64,000 nucleotides of DNA from Rhodothermales bacterium. Lineage in GTDB: Bacteria > Bacteroidota > Rhodothermia > Rhodothermales > JANQRZ01. Positions 59,274 through 64,000 of this stretch are shown here, piece after piece. The notes under the pieces are model-generated. The model had not been told where the DNA came from. It saw only the letters and a program-made list of their open reading frames with translations, and searched no databases. The position numbers and the translations under genes are program-made. The DNA lies in assembly GCA_039944855.1 (NCBI GenBank), contig JBDUXZ010000005.1, forward strand, positions 248,001-312,000, written 5' to 3'. How positions within the stretch are numbered: the stretch's first letter is position 1; each line of letters opens with the position of its first letter.

Positions 59274-60802
59274 CGCAGCCGGCCGACCGCGGCCTCGGCC
59301 GCTTCGACGAGGGCCCCGGTCTGGATGAGGTCGAGGCAGCGGGCGACGTCGCCCTGGAAGTCCTCGTCATGCTCGCGGTGCGGGACTTCGGCGCGGAGGA
59401 ACCGGTGGGCGGCCTCGACCCCGCGCCCTGGCCGGAGCGGCTTGCGGTAGTCGAGGGCCTGCGCCGCCGTCAGCAGCTCGATCGCGAGGACGTACTCCAC
59501 GTTCCGCAGCACGTCGAACAGCTTGAGCGCGGCGACGCTCCCCATCGAGACGTGGTCCTCCTGCCCCCGGCTGCTCGGGATCGAGTCGACGGACGCGGGG
59601 TGGCAGAGCACCTTGTTCTCGGAGACGAGCGACGCCGCGGTGTACTGCGGCATCATGAACCCGGAGTTCAGCCCGGTCTCGCGCATGAGGAACATCGGTA
59701 GCCCGTCGTTACCCTCGACGAGCAAATAGGTCCGGCGCTCGGCGATGCTGGCGAGCTCGGCGAGGGCAATGGCCGCGTAGTCCATCGCGAGGGCGAGCGG
59801 CTGCCCGTGGAAGTTGCCGCCGGAGATGATGGCCGGCTCGCCGTCCTCGAACACGAGCGGGTTGTCGGTCACGCTGTTGATCTCGGTCTCGATGACCGAT
59901 GCGGCGTGGGCGAGCGCGTCGCGGCTGGCGCCGTGGACCTGGGGCACGCAGCGGAGCGAGTACGGGTCCTGCACCTTCCCGCAGTTCCGATGGCTCTCCA
60001 GGATCTCGCTCTCGGCGAGGAGCGCACGGACGTTATCGGCGACGAGCCCCTGCCCCCGGTGCGGCCGGATCGCCTGGATCCGCGCGTCGAACGGTTTGAT
60101 CGATCCCTGCAGCGCTTCCAAACTCATCGCCGCGAGCACGTCGACGGCTTTGACGAGCCAGCCGGCGCGTTCGAGCACGAACGTCCCGTAGGCGCTCATC
60201 ATCTGCGTGCCGTTGATGAGCGCGAGCCCGTCCTTGGCGTGGAGCGGGATCGGGTCGAGCCCATGCTCGGCGAGCACGTCGGCAGCGGGGCGGGTGCGCT
60301 CACCGTCGGCGTCCCAGAACTGGCCGCGACCGAGGAGGGGAAGGCTGAGGTGGGCGAGCGGCGCGAGGTCGCCCGACGCGCCGAGGCTGCCCCGGCTCGG
60401 CACGGCCGGGATGAGGTCGCGCTCGGCGAAGACGAGGAGCCGGTCGAAGGTGGATGCGGAGACGCCGGAGAACCCGAGCCCGAGGGCGTGGACTTTGAGC
60501 CGGAGCATCAGCCGCGTCACCGCCTTCGGGACGAGGGGTCCAACGCCGACGGCGTGCGAGACGACGAGGTTGTGCTGGAGCCGTTCGAGGTCGGCGTCGG
60601 AGACGCGGACGCGGGCGAGCGCGCCGAAGCCGGTGTTGATCCCGTAGAAGGTGTCCCCGCTCGTCAGCGCGTTCTCGACGATTTGCCGCGAGGCGCGGAC
60701 GCGCCCGGCGTCGGCGCGGAGCGCGCCGAGGCTGCGGTCGAGGTCGGCGTAGACCGAGGCGAGGGTGAGCGGGTGCGAGGGGGCGGCGAGGGTCGGATTC
60801 AT
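59270..60802 (-). CDS. hutH: Histidine ammonia-lyase
   Basis: A 510-residue member of the aromatic amino-acid lyase family. The MIO cofactor precursor is Ala142-Ser143-Gly144 in SRGSLGASGDLAPLAHL, and the catalytic Tyr is in YGINTGFG (Tyr53). NGTQMMSAYG, QDPYSLRC(V)PQVHGA and SSRGQEDHVSMG follow in the usual order. It turns L-histidine into urocanate and ammonia. ATG 60802 (MNPTLAAPSH) is chosen over the upstream non-ATG extension. It is preceded on the same strand by a methyltransferase gene 30 bases away. Confidence 0.95.
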   Translation of the reverse strand: MNPTLAAPSHPLTLASVYADLDRSLGALRADAGRVRASRQIVENALTSGDTFYGINTGFGALARVRVSDADLERLQHNLVVSHAVGVGPLVPKAVTRLMLRLKVHALGLGFSGVSASTFDRLLVFAERDLIPAVPSRGSLGASGDLAPLAHLSLPLLGRGQFWDADGERTRPAADVLAEHGLDPIPLHAKDGLALINGTQMMSAYGTFVLERAGWLVKAVDVLAAMSLEALQGSIKPFDARIQAIRPHRGQGLVADNVRALLAESEILESHRNCGKVQDPYSLRCVPQVHGASRDALAHAASVIETEINSVTDNPLVFEDGEPAIISGGNFHGQPLALAMDYAAIALAELASIAERRTYLLVEGNDGLPMFLMRETGLNSGFMMPQYTAASLVSENKVLCHPASVDSIPSSRGQEDHVSMGSVAALKLFDVLRNVEYVLAIELLTAAQALDYRKPLRPGRGVEAAHRFLRAEVPHREHDEDFQGDVARCLDLIQTGALVEAAEAAVGRLR

Positions 60803-60831
60803 GCAGGCAGGAGGCGTAAGACTGCCCGAAT

Positions 60832-62307
60832 CTAACCCCACGCGCCCTCTCCCGCGACGAGCAGGGCGTCCTCGGCGAGCCGGCAGAGCACGCCGTCGAG
60901 GTCGGCCGCCCTCACCGGCTCCGCGACGCCGTTTGCCCCAGCGAGCGCGGCGAGGAGGGCGCTCCGGTCCCGCGTCCCGTCGAGAAGCGGGACAACCCGG
61001 CGCGCGACGCCGTCGAGCGGGATCGCCCGGTGCCAGCCGTTCGTCACGACCTCTCCGACCTCCGCCTCTCGCCGCGCCGACGGAAGCGCCTCGGGCTGCG
61101 CCGACGGTTCGCTCGCGAGCGCCGGGGCGTGGGCGTGCAGGGAGATGAAGCCATCGGCGTAGAAATCGAGCAGCATCTGCGCGAGCAGCGTGCCGTCATC
61201 GCCGTCGTCGCTCACCGCGCCGTGCAGTGCGTCGAACGCCGTCGCCCGCGGCCACTGCGCGCCGAGGGTTCGGCACACGGCCTGGGCAAACGGATGTCCC
61301 GTCCGAATCGACTTCCCGCCCGCGCTTGCGAACGTCGTCACGCCGTCGTCTTCCGCCACGGCACGGATCGGCGCGGCGACGGTGAGCGAGCGGACGCGCT
61401 CCGGGTCGGGTGTCCACTGCGCGTCGGCCTCGGCGCGGCAGAGGAGCGTCTGCCGGAAGAGGCGGTTGCGGAGGAAGTCGAGCATCTGCTCCCGGCGGAT
61501 CGGGTCGCCTTCGAGCTGGCGGAGTGCGACGCGGGTCGCGGGCGGAAACGTGCGGTCCTGCATCGCGGCGAAATCGGCCTCGGCGAGGTAGCGGAGCCCG
61601 TGGCGGCCCGCGTGCTCGGCGACTTCGTGGAAGTAGAACGGCCGGTTGTGCTCGGCGAGGTGGTCGTGGAAGAGGTGCTGGTCGGTGTACGCGCGGCTCA
61701 GCTCGCGTTCCTTTTCGAGGAGCACGCGGTAGTACGAGTCTGCGGGCTGCGCGTCGAGCACGAAGTCGAGGAGGGCGCGGGCCTGCTGCACCTGCCGCTC
61801 AGGCTCGTCGATGCCGGCGATGTGGTACTGCATCATCTCGCGCGTGTGGCGGCGGAGGTGGCCGCCGGGGAGCGCGTTGTAGCTCACGAACGCCACGCCC
61901 TGCGGGGCGAGGCAGCGGGCGATGAGCGCCATCAGCCCCTCGCGCACCGCGTCCGGCACCCACGAATAGACGCCGTGCGCGACGACGTAGTCGAACGTCC
62001 CGAGATCGCCCGCGTCGAGCAGGTCGAGCGCGCGGAGATCGAGGTTCGACACGCCCCACGCCTCGGCCCGCGCCCGCCCCTCGGCGATCGGCGTCGGCGC
62101 GATGTCGATCCCGACGAACGTGCTCTCGGGGAGCGCGAAGGCGGCGGGCAGCAGGCTCGCCCCATCGCCGCAGCCGACTTCGAGCACGCGGCATGCTGCC
62201 ACCGGCGCAGGCTCCAGCCCGAAGAGCCGAGCGTGCGTCGCCAGCCGGTCCGGGTGAAGTTGCGGCAGCGCGACGCTGCGATAGCGGACGCGGTCGTAGG
62301 CATGCAT
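60832..62307 (-). CDS. SAM-dependent methyltransferase with methyltransferase regulatory domain
   Basis: A 491-residue protein. The N-terminal class I methyltransferase fold has VLEVGCGDG (SAM motif I, about residues 40-50) and FDYVVAHGVYSWVPD. A middle region (about 180-290) resembles the methyltransferase regulatory domain (RPFYFHEVAEHAGRHGLRYLAEAD). The C-terminal 150 residues end in a winged-helix-like PKMT-type tail (LDGTRDRSALLAAL). Proteins of this build occur widely with unknown substrates. The start at ATG 62307 (MHAYDRVRYRS) is typical; the frame is open further upstream. It is probably read with YdeI-like gene 62322 and hutH. Confidence 0.82.
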   Translation of the reverse strand: MHAYDRVRYRSVALPQLHPDRLATHARLFGLEPAPVAACRVLEVGCGDGASLLPAAFALPESTFVGIDIAPTPIAEGRARAEAWGVSNLDLRALDLLDAGDLGTFDYVVAHGVYSWVPDAVREGLMALIARCLAPQGVAFVSYNALPGGHLRRHTREMMQYHIAGIDEPERQVQQARALLDFVLDAQPADSYYRVLLEKERELSRAYTDQHLFHDHLAEHNRPFYFHEVAEHAGRHGLRYLAEADFAAMQDRTFPPATRVALRQLEGDPIRREQMLDFLRNRLFRQTLLCRAEADAQWTPDPERVRSLTVAAPIRAVAEDDGVTTFASAGGKSIRTGHPFAQAVCRTLGAQWPRATAFDALHGAVSDDGDDGTLLAQMLLDFYADGFISLHAHAPALASEPSAQPEALPSARREAEVGEVVTNGWHRAIPLDGVARRVVPLLDGTRDRSALLAALAGANGVAEPVRAADLDGVLCRLAEDALLVAGEGAWG

Positions 62308-62321
62308 ACGTTCAGCCCTCG

Positions 62322-62882
62322 CTAGTAGTAGCTCTCGATCCCGTACCCGAACTGCTTCCCGGCCGCGCACTTGTCCACGAGATGCGCCAGCCGCTTGGCG
62401 AACACGTCAGGCTGCGCCCGCGCTCCGTCGACGTAGGCTGCACGAATCCGCTGATAGGACGGCGACGTGGATTGGAAGAAGTCCCACGCGCCCGCTTCGC
62501 GTTGCAGCGCGGCTCGGATATCGTCCGGGATGTGGAAGTCCTCGGCCCGCACGTCGCACACCGCCTCCGCCACGGACGCGACGACGCGGTCCCGGTCGAG
62601 CAGTCGGGCCAGGCGCTCTTTGTTCAGCTGCGAGTAGCCGCTCGTCGGCCTCCGCGGTGTGTACCGTTGGGCAAAGCGTTCGTCGTCGATCCCCTTCCGC
62701 GTGCTGTCGATCCACCCGAAGCAGAGCGCTTCTTCGACGGCGTCGTTGTACGGAACGCTCGGCCGCCCGACGTGCTGCCGGTACGACACGAGCCAGATCT
62801 CCGACGTCGTCTCGTGGTGCGCGGCGAGCCATGCGCGCCAGGCCTCGCGGGTCGCCACGTAGAGGGTTTCCGTGATGTCCAT
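62322..62882 (-). CDS. YdeI/OmpD-associated family protein
   Basis: A 186-residue protein. VATREAWRAWLAAHHETTSE, EIWLVSYRQHVGRPSVPY, YNDAVEEALCFGWIDST, RYTPRRPTSGYSQLNKERL and IPDDIRAAL mark the YdeI/OmdA family (YdhG/YjbR-like folds). Function in bacteria is not established. ATG 62882 is the right start: the open frame continues upstream, but there it translates a REP element (VIPAQAGTH) and the duplicated hutU tail, so it is not coding. Confidence 0.82.
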   Translation of the reverse strand: MDITETLYVATREAWRAWLAAHHETTSEIWLVSYRQHVGRPSVPYNDAVEEALCFGWIDSTRKGIDDERFAQRYTPRRPTSGYSQLNKERLARLLDRDRVVASVAEAVCDVRAEDFHIPDDIRAALQREAGAWDFFQSTSPSYQRIRAAYVDGARAQPDVFAKRLAHLVDKCAAGKQFGYGIESYY

Positions 62883-62920
62883 CAGCCGTTGATCATCGGG
62901 AGGTTGAAGCCGCGCTTCGG
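62883..62920 (-). repeat. Remnant copy of the hutU 3' end
   Basis: The sequence at 62882-62918 has 17 bases identical to the end of hutU (CCGTTGATCATCGGGAG, also at 63290-63306) and further matches upstream. Translated on the minus strand it gives RGFNLPMING and a stop, against [10 protein letters not shown] in hutU. It lies directly before the YdeI-like start codon. Confidence 0.65.
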
Positions 62921-62930
62921 CATTCGGCGT

Positions 62931-62972
62931 GCCGGTCCGGTGGGTCCCCGCCTGTGCGGGGATGACTTGGGT
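62931..62972. repeat. REP element (GTCCCCGCCTGTGCGGGGATGAC type)
   Basis: CCCCGC (62946-62951) and GCGGGG (62956-62961) form the stem. The flanks read TCATCCCCGCACAGGCGGGG on the other strand, the widespread REP whose chance translation is VIPAQAGTH. It is non-coding and sits between the small membrane-protein gene and the hutU-tail remnant. Confidence 0.7.
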
Positions 62973-63024
62973 AAAGGTGGAACTGCCTTCGGCATCGCAG
63001 TGCATACGTTCGTTGCACCTTCGG

Positions 63025-63273
63025 TCAGTTGGAACGCCCTCCCCAAGATGACACTATTGCATCGAGCCAGAACACTGCCAGCAGAAGCGCTGAGAAGACG
63101 AGCCAGATCAGCGTCCCGTAAAAGACGAAAGCCAGAATGGAACCGGATGCCCACTCGACCCAACTCGTCTCAACCGGCCACTCTTGCACAGCAGAGCCTA
63201 CGGCGGCGATAGTCATCACAACGATCGTAAAGATCCCTGTCCAAAAGACGATCGTAAGAGGTCGAGCTTTCAT
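63025..63273 (-). CDS. Small two-helix membrane protein
   Basis: An 82-residue protein (ATG 63273; a GTG one codon earlier is possible). There are two hydrophobic helices, at about residues 7-28 and 45-70, and a short basic end. No family is recognised. It follows the hutU stop by 12 bases, so it may be read from the same transcript. Together with the REP it lies between the true hutU end and a duplicated copy of that end, suggesting it arrived as a small insertion. Confidence 0.6.
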   Translation of the reverse strand: MKARPLTIVFWTGIFTIVVMTIAAVGSAVQEWPVETSWVEWASGSILAFVFYGTLIWLVFSALLLAVFWLDAIVSSWGGRSN

Positions 63274-63285
63274 CACGGGAAGTTG

Positions 63286-64000
63286 TTACCCGTTGATCAT
63301 CGGGAGATCGACGCCGCGCTCGTTGGCGGTGTCGACGGCGAGGTCGTAGCCGGCGTCGGCGTGGCGCATGACGCCGGTGCCGGGGTCGGCGGTGAGGACG
63401 CGGGCGAGGCGGCGCCCGGCGCTCGCGGTGCCGTCGGCGACGCAGACCATCCCGCTGTGGATCGAGTAGCCGATGCCGACGCCGCCGCCGTGGTGGAGGC
63501 TGACCCAACTCGCCCCGCACGCCGTGTTGAGGAGCGCGTTGAGGAGCGGCCAGTCGGCAATCGCGTCGGAGCCGTCCTTCATCGCCTCGGTCTCGCGGTT
63601 CGGGCTCGCGACGGAGCCGGTGTCGAGGTGGTCGCGGCCGATCACGAGCGGGGCCTCGACTTTCCCTTTCTCGACGAGCCAGTTGAAGCGCTCCCCCATC
63701 TCGGCGCGCTCGCCGTATTCGAGCCAGCAGATCCGCGCCGGCAGGCCCTGGAAGTGGACCTTCGCCTGCGCCTTACGAATCCACCGCGCGAGCGCCTCGT
63801 TCTCGGGGAAGGTGTCGAGCACGGCCGCGTCGGTCGCCGCGATGTCGGCGGGGTTGCCGGAGAGGGCGGCCCAGCGGAACGGGCCGGAGCCCTTGCAGAA
63901 GAGCGGGCGGATGAACTCCGGCACGAAGCCGGGGATCTCGAACGCCTCCGTCATCCCCCGGTGGTCGGCGACCTGCCCGCGGAGGTTGTTGCCGTAGTCG
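63286..64000 (-). CDS. hutU: Urocanate hydratase, C-terminal part (5' cut by window end)
   Basis: The C-terminal 238 residues of urocanase, which adds water to urocanate to give imidazolonepropionate using tightly bound NAD+. The frame is open to the window end ([16 protein letters not shown]...), and the ATG at 63954 is internal. Hallmarks: [21 protein letters not shown] with the catalytic Cys region, [31 protein letters not shown], and [17 protein letters not shown]. It ends [13 protein letters not shown]. With hutH, hutI and hutG it completes the pathway from histidine to glutamate and formamide. Confidence 0.95.
   Translation of the reverse strand, partial: DYGNNLRGQVADHRGMTEAFEIPGFVPEFIRPLFCKGSGPFRWAALSGNPADIAATDAAVLDTFPENEALARWIRKAQAKVHFQGLPARICWLEYGERAEMGERFNWLVEKGKVEAPLVIGRDHLDTGSVASPNRETEAMKDGSDAIADWPLLNALLNTACGASWVSLHHGGGVGIGYSIHSGMVCVADGTASAGRRLARVLTADPGTGVMRHADAGYDLAVDTANERGVDLPMING

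Noticed and set aside
62883-63005. Upstream extension of the YdeI-like gene
   Set aside because: The added residues contain VIPAQAGTH, the known chance translation of a REP element; the internal ATG at 62882 begins the conserved domain.
62882-63163. 93-codon frame ending RGFNLPMING
   Set aside because: It translates a REP and the tail remnant of hutU and conflicts with the small membrane-protein gene.
1-64000. tRNA, rRNA, CRISPR array or complete transposase
   Set aside because: I looked through all intergenic gaps and found no cloverleaf-like or rRNA-like sequence, no regularly spaced direct repeats and no transposase motifs.

Overview
The window is GC-rich chromosomal DNA, with a heavily G/C third codon position throughout. 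It looks like a Bacteroidota-related bacterium of the Rhodothermota/Rhodothermales type. The evidence is two secreted proteins with C-terminal type IX secretion sorting domains (9517-10617 and 53511-54449), several lipoproteins and outer-membrane barrels, an EF-G2-type elongation factor, start sites with little Shine-Dalgarno signal, and many ATGA or short-overlap gene junctions. A Rubricoccaceae-like member is my best guess, and it is inference only. I saw no rRNA, tRNA, CRISPR array or complete insertion sequence. No gene-free stretch exceeds 300 bases.

Layout. 1-4755: a light/redox cluster (3' part of a photolyase, SRPBCC-SDR fusion, lipoprotein, FAD oxidoreductase, small membrane protein). 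4791-7396: a lipoprotein, a broken toxin-antitoxin module sitting beside a duplicated copy of the patatin gene tail, and the patatin-like lipase. 7534-9315: a PHA-granule operon (PhaR regulator and two phasins). 9517-18851: housekeeping genes (EF-G2, TsaB, AccD) with a LytS/LytR two-component pair. 19206-22147: a GAF protein and a SixA-like phosphatase. 22308-28189: a tightly packed minus-strand operon holding a Pycsar-type transmembrane effector homologue, an MBL-fold hydrolase, a response-regulator/nucleotide cyclase, a histidine kinase, a cyclic-nucleotide-binding protein and an AI-2E-type permease. 28244-37884: an unusual phosphoesterase/Omp85 fusion, a SdiA-regulated-type lipoprotein, a lipase, FabH, and an asparagine-synthetase-like protein lacking Cys2 followed by an HPr-kinase-like protein.

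38005-55738 is a polysaccharide locus that looks built for beta-1,3-glucan. A plus-strand operon (sugar porter, GH2/GH5-like glycosidase, GH149/GH161-like phosphorylase) converges on a minus-strand operon (T9SS-sorted CBM-like protein, two outer-membrane barrels, two surface lipoproteins, a second glycosidase, a GH16 glucanase). A LacI-family gene lies just beyond. The same 14-base palindrome TGAAAAGGTTTTCA stands in front of both operons in the same orientation relative to transcription, so one regulator probably controls both. No SusC/SusD pair is present.

55846 to the end carries all four steps of histidine utilisation on the minus strand: hutU (cut by the window end), hutH, hutI and hutG. 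They are interspersed with a methyltransferase, a YdeI-like protein, a Bor-like lipoprotein and small membrane proteins. Twice in the window (patatin and hutU) the last codons of a gene reappear a few hundred bases downstream, flanking a small accessory gene.
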